From Rhizobiaceae bacterium (GTDB lineage: Bacteria > Pseudomonadota > Alphaproteobacteria > Rhizobiales > Rhizobiaceae), in assembly GCA_020696915.1 (NCBI GenBank), contig JAJFMR010000101.1, forward strand, positions 1-8,799: a DNA stretch of 8,799 nt, read 5' to 3'. The translations under genes and the position numbers were made by a program. A model generated the notes under the pieces. It saw only the letters and a program-made list of their open reading frames with translations. It was not told where the DNA came from and did no database searches. Shown one piece after another: positions 1 through 6,663 of this stretch. Numbering within the stretch: the first letter of the stretch is position 1; each line of letters begins with the position of its first letter.

Positions 1-1
1 G

Positions 2-907
2 GGGACATTTCTGGCAATGCTGGCCGGCCCTCTCAGCGCGACGACCTTCTCCACGCCTGCCACCGCCACCGAGATCAAGCTGATCGTCAATCGGGTACCG
101 ATCACCACCTACGACATCCAGCGCCGCGCCGCCTTCATGCGGCTGCAGAACCGGAAGGGCAATCTCAACGCCCTCGCCGAGGACGAGATGGTCGACCAGG
201 CACTGCGGCTGGCAGAGGCGACGCGCCTCAAGATTTCCATCCCGGAAGATCAGGTCGCCGACGCCTACGCGCGGTTTGCCTCGTCGAACAAGATGACGGT
301 CGAGCAGCTCGACGGGATCATGGCGCAGTCGGGCGTAACCAAATCGCATTTCAAGGATTTCATCCGGTCGCAGATGAGCTGGAGCCAGGCGCTGAACGCA
401 CGCGCACGCGCCGAAATCGGCGGCATGAGCGAGCAGGATGTCGTCAGGCGCATGATGCAGCAGGGCGGCGACAAGCCGACGGCAGTCGAATACATGCTCC
501 AGCAGGTCATCTTCGTGGTGCCCGCCGCAGAGCGCGGCAATCTCGCCAGACGCAAGAAAGAGGCCGAGTCCCTGCGGGCGCGTTACTCGGGTTGCGAAAA
601 CACGCGCTCTTTCGTGAAGGGGCTGATCGACGTCACCGTCCGTGACCTCGGCCGCAAGTTCGGCCCCGAGCTGCCACCGGAATGGGCTGAACAAATCAAG
701 CAGACCAAAGTCGGGGGCGCCACGCCTGTCCGGGAGACCGAGCGAGGGATCGAGTTCATCGGCATCTGCTCGAGCCGCGAGGTATCGGATGACCGCGTCG
801 CCAAGATGGTGTTCCAGAACGAGAACGCCGAGACCACCGAAATGGACGCGCTCGGCAAGAAGTACCTCGCGGAGCTGAAAGAGAAGGCAAACATCGTCAG
901 GCGCTGA
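2..907 (+). CDS. surA: SurA-type periplasmic chaperone / peptidyl-prolyl isomerase (5' end outside window)
   Basis: Periplasmic chaperone of the SurA/parvulin family, which helps fold outer-membrane proteins. The frame is open to the left edge. The first ATG inside the window is at 17, but it would give an export signal with no positively charged start. The visible LAMLAGPLS...PATA stretch looks like the end of a signal peptide whose start lies upstream, with cleavage plausible after PATA. Numbering from that ATG, residues about 20-135 resemble the SurA N-terminal domain (EIKLIVNRVPITTYDI, then a helical region). Residues about 157-255 form a degenerate parvulin-like domain (VEYMLQQVIFVVP ... 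ERGIEFIGICSSREVSDD). Two cysteines (in YSGCENTR and GICSS) could form a periplasmic disulfide; this is inference. In relatives the gene follows lptD and precedes pdxA-rsmA; here rsmA follows after 15 bp in the same reading frame. Family assignment is fairly sure; PPIase activity is not shown. Confidence 0.85.
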   Translation, partial: GTFLAMLAGPLSATTFSTPATATEIKLIVNRVPITTYDIQRRAAFMRLQNRKGNLNALAEDEMVDQALRLAEATRLKISIPEDQVADAYARFASSNKMTVEQLDGIMAQSGVTKSHFKDFIRSQMSWSQALNARARAEIGGMSEQDVVRRMMQQGGDKPTAVEYMLQQVIFVVPAAERGNLARRKKEAESLRARYSGCENTRSFVKGLIDVTVRDLGRKFGPELPPEWAEQIKQTKVGGATPVRETERGIEFIGICSSREVSDDRVAKMVFQNENAETTEMDALGKKYLAELKEKANIVRR

Positions 908-922
908 TCGCGGCTCGCGCGG

Positions 923-1816
923 GTGCAGAAATCGGCAGGCCGCCCGGCTACCCGCAACGGCTCGGTCCCCAGCGCCCCGGTTTCACGAGGGGTCAGCCCC
1001 GACGGCCTGCCGCCGCTCAGGGAGGTGATCGAACGGTATGGGCTGCGGGCCAGGAAGTCGCTCGGCCAGAATTTCCTCCTCGACCTCAATCTCACCGGCA
1101 AGATCGCCCGGGTCGCCGGAGCAAATGCCGCCGACACGATCATCGAGGTGGGCCCGGGGCCCGGGGGCCTGACACGCGCCTTGCTTGCAGAGGGCTCCGG
1201 CCGGGTCGTGGCGATCGAGCGGGACGAGCGCTGCCTGCCGGCATTGGCCGAGATCGGCGTCCAGTATCCCGGCCGGCTCGACGTGATTGCCGGCGATGCC
1301 TTGAAGACGAATTTCGTCGGGCTGGCGGCGGAGGGAAACGTCCGAATCGTGGCGAACCTGCCCTATAATATCGGCACCGAGCTTCTCGTCCGCTGGCTGA
1401 CCGTTGTTTCCTGGCCGCCCTTCTATTCTTCCATGACGCTCATGTTCCAGCGCGAGGTTGCCGAACGCATCGTGGCGCGGCCGGCCACCCCTTCTTATGG
1501 AAGGCTCGGGGTTCTGGCTGGCTGGCGTACCGAGGCGCGTATCGTCTTCGATGTCCCGCCGCAGGCATTCTCGCCACCTCCGAAGGTAACGTCCTCCGTC
1601 GTCCACATCGTGCCGCGGGCCGTGCCGCTCGACACCGACGTGAAAAAACTCGGCCGCGTCACCGAGGCAGCCTTTGGACAACGGCGAAAGATGCTCAGGC
1701 AGAGCCTGAAAGGATTGGGTGGGGAAACACTGCTCGATAGAGCGGGCATCGACGGAACGCGGCGGGCAGAGACCCTGTCCGTCGAGGAATTCGTCAGGCT
1801 GGCCAATGCGGCATGA
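923..1816 (+). CDS. rsmA: 16S rRNA (adenine1518-N6/adenine1519-N6)-dimethyltransferase
   Basis: RsmA/KsgA dimethylates two adjacent adenines in the 3'-terminal hairpin of 16S rRNA, using S-adenosylmethionine, late in 30S assembly. The 297-residue product shows the family motifs in order: ARKSLGQNFLLD (43-54), SAM-binding motif I EVGPGPGGLT (75-84), acidic IERDE (98-102), GDAL (124-127), the catalytic NLPYNI motif (145-150), FSPPPKV (216-222) and QRRKMLR (253-259). The only usable start is GTG at 923. No ATG, GTG or TTG occurs in frame between it and the conserved GLPPLREVI block, and no strong Shine-Dalgarno is visible. The start leaves about 26 extra, low-complexity residues ahead of the conserved region. 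It lies 15 bp after surA, so co-transcription is likely. It converges on gmk with 9 bp between stop codons. Confidence 0.95.
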   Translation: MQKSAGRPATRNGSVPSAPVSRGVSPDGLPPLREVIERYGLRARKSLGQNFLLDLNLTGKIARVAGANAADTIIEVGPGPGGLTRALLAEGSGRVVAIERDERCLPALAEIGVQYPGRLDVIAGDALKTNFVGLAAEGNVRIVANLPYNIGTELLVRWLTVVSWPPFYSSMTLMFQREVAERIVARPATPSYGRLGVLAGWRTEARIVFDVPPQAFSPPPKVTSSVVHIVPRAVPLDTDVKKLGRVTEAAFGQRRKMLRQSLKGLGGETLLDRAGIDGTRRAETLSVEEFVRLANAA

Positions 1817-1825
1817 CGGCAGCGG

Positions 1826-2476
1826 TCAGCCGGTCCTTTCGTCGAGCAGTCCCGTCACGAAGTCGAACAGGCCCGGCCGGCGGTCGCGGCGCAGCCGCTC
1901 GGCCGTGACGATCGCCCGTACTTCGGTGTAAGCGCGGTCCAGATCGTCATTGACGACGACGAAGTCGTAGTCGCGCCAGTGCTCGATCTCCACCCGGGCA
2001 TTTGCCAGGCGCGCCTCTATGACCCCGTCCTGGTCCTCGGCCCGGCGCTGCAGGCGCATCTTCAGTTCCTTCATCGACGGCGGAAGGATGAAGATCGATA
2101 CGATGTCGGCGCGCATCTTTTCCTTCAGCTGCAGCGCGCCCTGCCAGTCTATGTCGAACAACATGTCACGGCCTTCCGCCATTGCCACTTCCGCAGGGTG
2201 ACGCGGCGTGGCGTAGAAGTGGCCATGCACCTGCGCCCATTCGAGGAGCTGGTCGGAGTCGCGCAGCACCTCGAACTCGCGCGCCGAACGGAAGTGATAG
2301 TGGACACCCTCGATCTCGCTGCCGCGGCGTGCCCGAGTCGTGACGCTGATCGAAAGCTCGAGACCTGGATCATTCTCGAGGAGATTGCGGGCAATCGTCG
2401 ACTTGCCTGCTCCCGATGGCGAGGACAGAACCAGCATCAGCCCGCGCCTGCGGATGCGCGTCCGGTCGGCTGTCAT
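1826..2476 (-). CDS. gmk: guanylate kinase
   Basis: Cytoplasmic guanylate kinase, converting GMP + ATP to GDP + ADP in purine nucleotide salvage and synthesis. The 216 residues match the usual length. The P-loop is SSPSGAGKST (18-27). The GMP-binding region includes VTTRARRGSEIEGVHYHF (45-62) and FYATPR (87-92), followed by DMLFDIDWQG (104-113), a lid segment RRAEDQDGVIEARL (144-157) and VVVNDDLD (173-180). The Y-G-T/S found in E. coli and yeast enzymes reads Y-A-T here, a mild substitution. The ATG at 2476 is chosen because a GGAG lies 6 nt before it; an internal Met at residue 14 would also keep the P-loop but lacks that support. It is the last gene of the leftward block, 3 bp after yicC, so translational coupling with yicC is likely. 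Confidence 0.96.
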   Translation of the reverse strand: MTADRTRIRRRGLMLVLSSPSGAGKSTIARNLLENDPGLELSISVTTRARRGSEIEGVHYHFRSAREFEVLRDSDQLLEWAQVHGHFYATPRHPAEVAMAEGRDMLFDIDWQGALQLKEKMRADIVSIFILPPSMKELKMRLQRRAEDQDGVIEARLANARVEIEHWRDYDFVVVNDDLDRAYTEVRAIVTAERLRRDRRPGLFDFVTGLLDERTG

Positions 2477-2479
2477 CGG

Positions 2480-3370
2480 CTACTCCAGATTCTGGATCTG
2501 TTCACGAAACCGGTCGACCACGGACTTCAACTCCAGGCCGATGGCCGTGACGGCGGCAGCATTCGATTTCGAGCACAGCGTATTCGATTCGCGATTGAAT
2601 TCCTGCGCGAGAAAATCGAGCTTCCGGCCTACCGGCCCGCCGGCCTCGATCAGTGCCCTGCCGGAACCGACATGCGTCTTCAGCCGGTCGATCTCCTCGC
2701 TTATGTCGGCCTTGGCTGCGAGGAACGCCGCCTCCATGTAGAGGCGTGTCTCGTCGAGGCTGGCGGCGCCGTCCAGCAGGAGTCGCACCTGTCCGGCGAG
2801 CCTGTCCCGAATTGCCTGAGCGTCCCGAGACGGGTCGGCCTCGGCCCTCAGTGTCAGGACCTCGATTTCTCCCAAGTGATCCAGAAGCAGTTCCTTCAAC
2901 GCGGCGCCTTCCGCCTGCCGGGCGGATTCGAGGCCGGTGAGCGCTGCCTCGAGAGCTTCCAGCGCGACGGAATCGAGCGCCGCCCGGAATTCCTCGCTGT
3001 CGACCGCATCCGACGGTTCGAGGACGCCGCGCAATGCCAGCAACCCGTCGGAACTCGCCGGTGCGGCCCCGAATTGCTCCTCGAGCCGTTTCGCCAGGCC
3101 GGCCACATCCTTCAGGAATGCCTCGTTGACGACCGGCGGAGCTACCGTCCCCGGGGCTCGCGCAACCACCAGTCCCGCCTGGAAATTGCCACGCGAGAAT
3201 CGTTTCTGCACCGCTTGCCGGACCGCGGTCTCGAGCCTCTCGAAACCGGCAGGCAGGCGTGACCGCACATCGAGGCTCTTGCCGTTAACGGACTTGATCT
3301 CCCAGGCGACGGCCGTACCCTCGTGGCTGGCGGCGGCCCGCGCAAAGCCGGTCATGCTCTGGAGGTTCAT
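2480..3370 (-). CDS. yicC: YicC/YloC family endoribonuclease
   Basis: Member of the YicC/YloC family. E. coli YicC has been described as an endoribonuclease acting on a small RNA; the role in alphaproteobacteria is not established. The 296-residue protein starts with the family hallmark MNLQSMTGFARA. It has a YicC-like N-terminal domain (about 1-155, including EIKSVNGKSLDVRSRLP) and the C-terminal DUF1732 domain (about 210-296) with ADISEEIDRLKTHV (221-234), GGPVGRKLDFLAQEFNRE (244-261), SKSN (267-270) and a REQIQNLE end. The open frame extends 21 codons further upstream to 3433, but family alignment begins at the ATG at 3370. A purine-rich GAGAGAAG stretch precedes this ATG at a reasonable distance, though it is not a strict Shine-Dalgarno. 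A 270-bp gap separates it from mltG, and gmk follows after 3 bp, a gene pairing seen widely in bacteria. Confidence 0.94.
   Translation of the reverse strand: MNLQSMTGFARAAASHEGTAVAWEIKSVNGKSLDVRSRLPAGFERLETAVRQAVQKRFSRGNFQAGLVVARAPGTVAPPVVNEAFLKDVAGLAKRLEEQFGAAPASSDGLLALRGVLEPSDAVDSEEFRAALDSVALEALEAALTGLESARQAEGAALKELLLDHLGEIEVLTLRAEADPSRDAQAIRDRLAGQVRLLLDGAASLDETRLYMEAAFLAAKADISEEIDRLKTHVGSGRALIEAGGPVGRKLDFLAQEFNRESNTLCSKSNAAAVTAIGLELKSVVDRFREQIQNLE
2483..2486 (-). promoter_or_regulatory. gmk ribosome binding site next to the yicC stop codon
   Basis: On the minus strand GGAG lies 6 nt before the gmk ATG and directly precedes the yicC TAG stop (2480-2482), within yicC's last codons. Ribosomes finishing yicC would therefore sit on the gmk initiation site, which suggests translational coupling. 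It also supports the ATG at 2476 rather than the internal Met. Confidence 0.6.
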
Positions 3371-3640
3371 CGTTGTGCTTCTTCTCTCTTGCCCGACACA
3401 ACCGCCTGCCAGCAGTTCCGCGAATGCTGCCAATACAGCGGACCGGATAATGAACCCTGGCCGGCCAGCCAGCTATACGAGTCAGGCGCTACAGCAACCA
3501 TACGCATTCCTGCGAATGGTGCCGCATGTCAGCGGAGTGCGCCGAACGAAACGCACTGCCGCTGTAGCTTCTTGTTTTCGCATGAGAATTATCCGAAGAA
3601 CGATTCCGCGCTTCGGCTGTATCCCGGTAGCGCAGCCGGG
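3371..3640 (-). other. 270-bp spacer between mltG and yicC, possible yicC-gmk promoter region
   Basis: This is the largest gap in the leftward block. I see no convincing protein gene. A 33-codon open frame on the minus strand (ATG at about 3582, just after an AT-rich TAATTCTC) has no Shine-Dalgarno. Two short hairpins lie just after mltG: CCCGG/CCGGG at 3623-3640, and CCGAAG pairing with CTTCGG about 12 nt apart near 3593-3616. Neither is followed by a T-run, so termination is not supported. A TATAGCT hexamer-like element near 3472-3478 could be a -10 site, but no good -35 matches it. Confidence 0.35.
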
Positions 3641-4849
3641 TCAATCGGGGGCGGCGGCCGGAACCGGCACGGCTACTCCGGCAGGCGTTTCGGCACCGGC
3701 GGGAGCCGTCGACGACTCCCCCGCCTGGTTTTTCTCAACTGCCCGCCAGCGGGCGACATTCTGGTTGTGCTCCTCGAGGCTGGAAGCGAAGGCGTGGCCG
3801 CCGGTGCCGTCGGCGACGAAGTACAGATCGTCGGTCTTCGACGGGCTGGCCACGGCCTCGAGAGCGGCGCGGCCGGGATTGGCGATGGGTGTCGGCGGCA
3901 GGCCGTCGATCTGGTAGGTGTTGTAGGGCGTCACCTTTTCGATGTCCGATTGGTAGATCGGTCGATCGGCCGGCTTTCCCTTCCCTCCGAACAGGCCATA
4001 GATGATCGTCGGATCCGATTGCAGGCGCATTCCCCGCTCCAGCCGGTTCAGGAAGACGGCGGCCACGCGCGATCGCTCGTCGCCCTTGCCGGTCTCCTTC
4101 TCGACGATCGACGCGAGCGTCACGAATTCATTGATGTCGGCAAGGGGCAGGTCGTCGGTGCGACGGCTCCAGATGGATTCGACGAGCCGCTTCTGGTCGG
4201 CCTGCATCTTGTCGATGATCTGCTGGCGCGTCATGCCGCGTTCGATGCGTTGCGTGTCGGCAACGAGGCTGCCTTCGGGCGGCGCGGCGGCCGGCATGTC
4301 CCCAGTCAGAATCTCGTTCGCCGCGATCCGCTGCAGGGCCTGCTCGACGGTCAGCCCTTCGGGAATCGTCAGCGAATAGGCAACGGACCTGCCGCTCCTC
4401 ATGAGTTCCATGATCTCGCGCATCGATGCGCCCGGCCCGATTGAGTATTCCCCGGCTTTCAGCGACCCGTCGCTGCCATAGGCGCGGACACCCAGACGGA
4501 ATATCCGGGCGTCGCTGATCAGGCCGCGCCGCTCCAGTTGCTCCGCTATCTCGATGAGCCCGCTGTTCGGCTTGACCTGGAAGGTTTCGGCGGTCCTGGA
4601 CGGGCCGACGCTCTCGAACTCGCGTTTGCCGACAAAGACCGCGACTCCGGCGGCCAGCACCAGCAATATAACCGACGAGACGATGAAGTTCATGAATACG
4701 ACGAGCTGACTGCGGGAGGCCCGGGAGCGCCTGGGCGGCGGCGTGCCGGTCTCGGGCCGCAGGGCCTCGCTCGCCGTCTTGGGGACGATGGGCTGCGGCG
4801 GCGACGGCCGTCGCCCGAATTCGCCATTGCCTGCCGGATTCGTGTTCAT
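3641..4849 (-). CDS. mltG: endolytic peptidoglycan transglycosylase MltG
   Basis: MltG (YceG family) cleaves nascent peptidoglycan glycan strands inside their length and is thought to act as a terminase. The 402-residue protein has a proline/basic-rich cytoplasmic start (1-47), one membrane segment (about 49-73), a LysM-like region (about 85-150) and the catalytic YceG domain (about 158-370). The catalytic glutamate is E250 in LASIVEKET. Other family motifs are RVAAVFLNRL (261-270), MRLQSDPT (274-281), YNTY (309-312) and GLPPTPIANPG (316-326). The usual EGxLxPDTY appears as EGSLVADTQ (192-200), a mild deviation. An Ala/Pro-rich tail (about 376-402) is probably disordered. AGAGG lies 4 nt before the ATG. 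It sits 80 bp after fabF, linking lipid and wall synthesis in one block. Confidence 0.95.
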   Translation of the reverse strand: MNTNPAGNGEFGRRPSPPQPIVPKTASEALRPETGTPPPRRSRASRSQLVVFMNFIVSSVILLVLAAGVAVFVGKREFESVGPSRTAETFQVKPNSGLIEIAEQLERRGLISDARIFRLGVRAYGSDGSLKAGEYSIGPGASMREIMELMRSGRSVAYSLTIPEGLTVEQALQRIAANEILTGDMPAAAPPEGSLVADTQRIERGMTRQQIIDKMQADQKRLVESIWSRRTDDLPLADINEFVTLASIVEKETGKGDERSRVAAVFLNRLERGMRLQSDPTIIYGLFGGKGKPADRPIYQSDIEKVTPYNTYQIDGLPPTPIANPGRAALEAVASPSKTDDLYFVADGTGGHAFASSLEEHNQNVARWRAVEKNQAGESSTAPAGAETPAGVAVPVPAAAPD

Positions 4850-4898
4850 GTCGCCTCTATGCCTTGGTGGTCGCGCGCCGTTCCTGGCGAAAGCCTAG

Positions 4899-4913
4899 TT
4901 GCCAATTTGGCAA
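4899..4913. repeat. 15-nt perfect inverted repeat in the fabF-mltG spacer
   Basis: TTGCCAATTTGGCAA is a 7-bp perfect inverted repeat around one central base, located 50 bp before the mltG ATG and 17 bp after the fabF stop. As RNA it could form TTGCC/GGCAA with a 5-nt loop, but on neither strand is it followed by a T-run, so a Rho-independent terminator is not supported. Its symmetry and position fit an operator for a dimeric regulator of mltG-yicC-gmk. No known regulator can be assigned from the sequence. Confidence 0.45.
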
Positions 4914-4929
4914 AAATCGCGGCGGGCCG

Positions 4930-6192
4930 CTATCCGTCGTAGCGTTGGAAAACCAGCGAGGCGTTGGTCCCGCCGAAGCCGAAGGAATTCGACATGGCGA
5001 CATCGATCCGGCGGGACCGCGGGCTGTTTGGAACGAGGTCGATGGCAGTATCGCGTTCGGGATTGTCGAGATTGATGGTCGCCGGCGCGACATTGTCGCG
5101 GATCGCCAGCATGCAGAAGATGGCCTCGGCGGCCCCTGCGGCTCCGAGAAGGTGACCGATCGACGATTTGGTCGAAGACATCGAGATCTTCGACGCCGCA
5201 TTTCCGACCAGCCGTTCGACGGCGCCGAGCTCGATCGTATCGGCCATGGTCGAGGTGCCATGCGCATTGATGTAGTCGATGTCGGACGGCGCAAGGCCGG
5301 CCCGCTTCAGGGCCGCCGTCATGCAGCGGAACGCGCCGTCTCCGCCCTCGGAAGGCGCGGTGATATGATAGGCGTCGCCGGTCAGGCCGTAACCCGTCAC
5401 TTCGGCATAGATCGTGGCGCCTCGCGCCTTGGCATGCTCCAGCTCTTCGAGAACGACGACGCCGGCGCCCTCTCCCAGCACGAAGCCGTCGCGATCGCGG
5501 TCATAGGGCCGTGACGCCTTTTCCGGCGTGTCGTTGCGGTCGGTCGAGAGTGCCCGACAGGCGGCAAAGCCGGCAAGCGAGAGCTGCGTTATCGGAGCCT
5601 CGGCGCCGCCGGCCAACATGACGTCGGCGTCTCCGAAGATGATCAGCCTCGCCGCGTCGCCGATGGCATGGGCACCGGTCGAGCAGGCGGTGACCACCGC
5701 ATGGTTCGGTCCCTTCAGCCCGTGCCGGATCGACACCTGGCCCGAAACGAGATTGATGATATTGCCCGGAATGAAGAACGGGCTGATGCGGCGTGGCCCC
5801 CGTTCCTTCAGGAGGATGGCATTCTCTGCGATGCCTTCCAATCCGCCGATGCCGCTGCCGATCAGCACTCCCGTCGCGCACCGGTCGTCTTCCCTATCAG
5901 GCTGCCAGCCTGAATTGCGAAGCGCTTCGTCGGCGGCGGCGATCCCATAGAGAATGAAGTCGCCGATCTTGCGCAACTCCTTCGGCTCGAGAAAGGCCTC
6001 AGGGTTGAAGGTACCGTTCGAGCCATCGCCGCGCGGGATCGAGTGGGCGATCTTCGAAGCGTAATCGGATACGTCGAAGGCGGTGACGCGACTGCACGCG
6101 CTCCTGCCTGACAGGAGCTCGCGCCAGCCGTGCTCGACGCCGACACCGAACGGCGAAACGAGGCCCATGCCGGTAACGACGACGCGTCTCAT
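4930..6192 (-). CDS. fabF: beta-ketoacyl-ACP synthase II
   Basis: FabF (KAS II) condenses malonyl-ACP with acyl-ACP in the elongation step of type II fatty acid synthesis in the cytoplasm. The 420-residue protein has the thiolase fold and the Cys-His-His triad: C170 in VTACSTGAH, H311 in NAHGTST and H347 in SSIGHLLGAAG, with the conserved lysine K342. Other hallmarks are the MRRVVVTGMGLVSPFG start, DRDRDGFVLGEGAG (231-244) and the C-terminal SNSFGFGGTNASLVF (401-415). The frame is open a further 91 codons upstream, but that extension overlaps acpP in another frame and is not protein-like. The ATG at 6192 has AGGAG 5 nt before it. The gene lies 40 bp after acpP, a near-universal pairing. FabB-like activity cannot be excluded, but linkage to acpP favours FabF. 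Confidence 0.97.
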   Translation of the reverse strand: MRRVVVTGMGLVSPFGVGVEHGWRELLSGRSACSRVTAFDVSDYASKIAHSIPRGDGSNGTFNPEAFLEPKELRKIGDFILYGIAAADEALRNSGWQPDREDDRCATGVLIGSGIGGLEGIAENAILLKERGPRRISPFFIPGNIINLVSGQVSIRHGLKGPNHAVVTACSTGAHAIGDAARLIIFGDADVMLAGGAEAPITQLSLAGFAACRALSTDRNDTPEKASRPYDRDRDGFVLGEGAGVVVLEELEHAKARGATIYAEVTGYGLTGDAYHITAPSEGGDGAFRCMTAALKRAGLAPSDIDYINAHGTSTMADTIELGAVERLVGNAASKISMSSTKSSIGHLLGAAGAAEAIFCMLAIRDNVAPATINLDNPERDTAIDLVPNSPRSRRIDVAMSNSFGFGGTNASLVFQRYDG

Positions 6193-6197
6193 CGCAA

Positions 6198-6202
6198 CTC
6201 CT
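6198..6202 (-). promoter_or_regulatory. fabF ribosome binding site
   Basis: AGGAG on the minus strand lies 5 nt before the ATG at 6192. It fixes the start within a frame that stays open 273 bp further upstream through acpP. Confidence 0.75.
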
Positions 6203-6232
6203 GATGAAGGCGGCGGCGTGTCGGAGGAGAAA

Positions 6233-6469
6233 TCAGGCCGACGCCTTGTCGATGTATTTGACGGCGTCGCCGACCGTGAGGATGGTTTCAGCCGCGTCGT
6301 CGGGAATTTCGACGCCGAATTCCTCTTCGAACGCCATGACGAGTTCCACCGTGTCGAGGCTGTCGGCGCCCAGATCGTCGATGAAGCTGGCGCCATCGGT
6401 GACCTTTTCGGCATCGACGCCGAGATGCTCGACCACGATCTTCTTGACGCGCTCTGCGGTGTCACTCAT
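6233..6469 (-). CDS. acpP: acyl carrier protein
   Basis: AcpP carries growing acyl chains on a 4'-phosphopantetheine arm and delivers them to the Fab enzymes and to lipid A and phospholipid synthesis. The 78-residue acidic protein matches the family length. It carries the attachment site GADSLDTVEL with Ser37, preceded by FIDDLG (29-34) and followed by helix II-III residues VMAFEEEFGVEIPDD (44-58). GAGGA (6477-6481) lies 7 nt before the ATG. The 194-bp gap after fabG and a candidate promoter at 6500-6528 fit the need for extra acpP transcription beyond the fabD-fabG message. Confidence 0.98.
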   Translation of the reverse strand: MSDTAERVKKIVVEHLGVDAEKVTDGASFIDDLGADSLDTVELVMAFEEEFGVEIPDDAAETILTVGDAVKYIDKASA

Positions 6470-6499
6470 CTGGGCATCCTCGTCTTGTTCCTATGTTCT

Positions 6500-6528
6500 C
6501 GTTAGCCGCCCGAATGGCGCTAATCAAG
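6500..6528 (-). promoter_or_regulatory. candidate sigma-70 type promoter for acpP-fabF
   Basis: On the minus strand CTTGAT (6523-6528) and CTAACG (6500-6505) are separated by 17 nt. This resembles the alphaproteobacterial housekeeping pattern CTTGAC-N17-CTATAT: five of six matches at -35 but only three of six at -10. It would give a leader of roughly 20-25 nt before acpP. The match was made by eye, so confidence is low. Confidence 0.35.
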
Positions 6529-6663
6529 CTGAAAGATGTCGGGCAGAGCGCAACGCAAGGTAGCGATTCATGCCAGGGATGTCAGAGCCGAGGCGGCTTA
6601 CACAAAAGATACCCGCTGTCCAACACGGAAAGAGCGGCAGCCGCAAGCCGAACGAGCGCCAAC

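Noticed and set aside
1979..3262. Long plus-strand open frame (427 codons) opposite gmk and yicC
   Set aside because: It has no recognisable domain, and the minus-strand genes have full family motifs and ribosome binding context.
3371..3433. 21-codon upstream extension of yicC
   Set aside because: The family starts at MxxSMTGFA, which coincides with the ATG at 3370; the extension has no conserved residues.
3623..3640. Terminator after mltG
   Set aside because: The CCCGG/CCGGG hairpin has 5 bp and no following T-run.
6193..6465. N-terminal extension of fabF through acpP
   Set aside because: It is open by chance in a second frame of acpP; it is Ser/Arg-rich and not protein-like, and fabF has its own AGGAG and canonical MRRVVVTGMG start at 6192.
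6613..6637. Possible terminator after fabG
   Set aside because: CCGCT/AGCGG is only a 5-bp stem with a 15-nt loop, and the T-run after it is short and offset. It is too weak to call.
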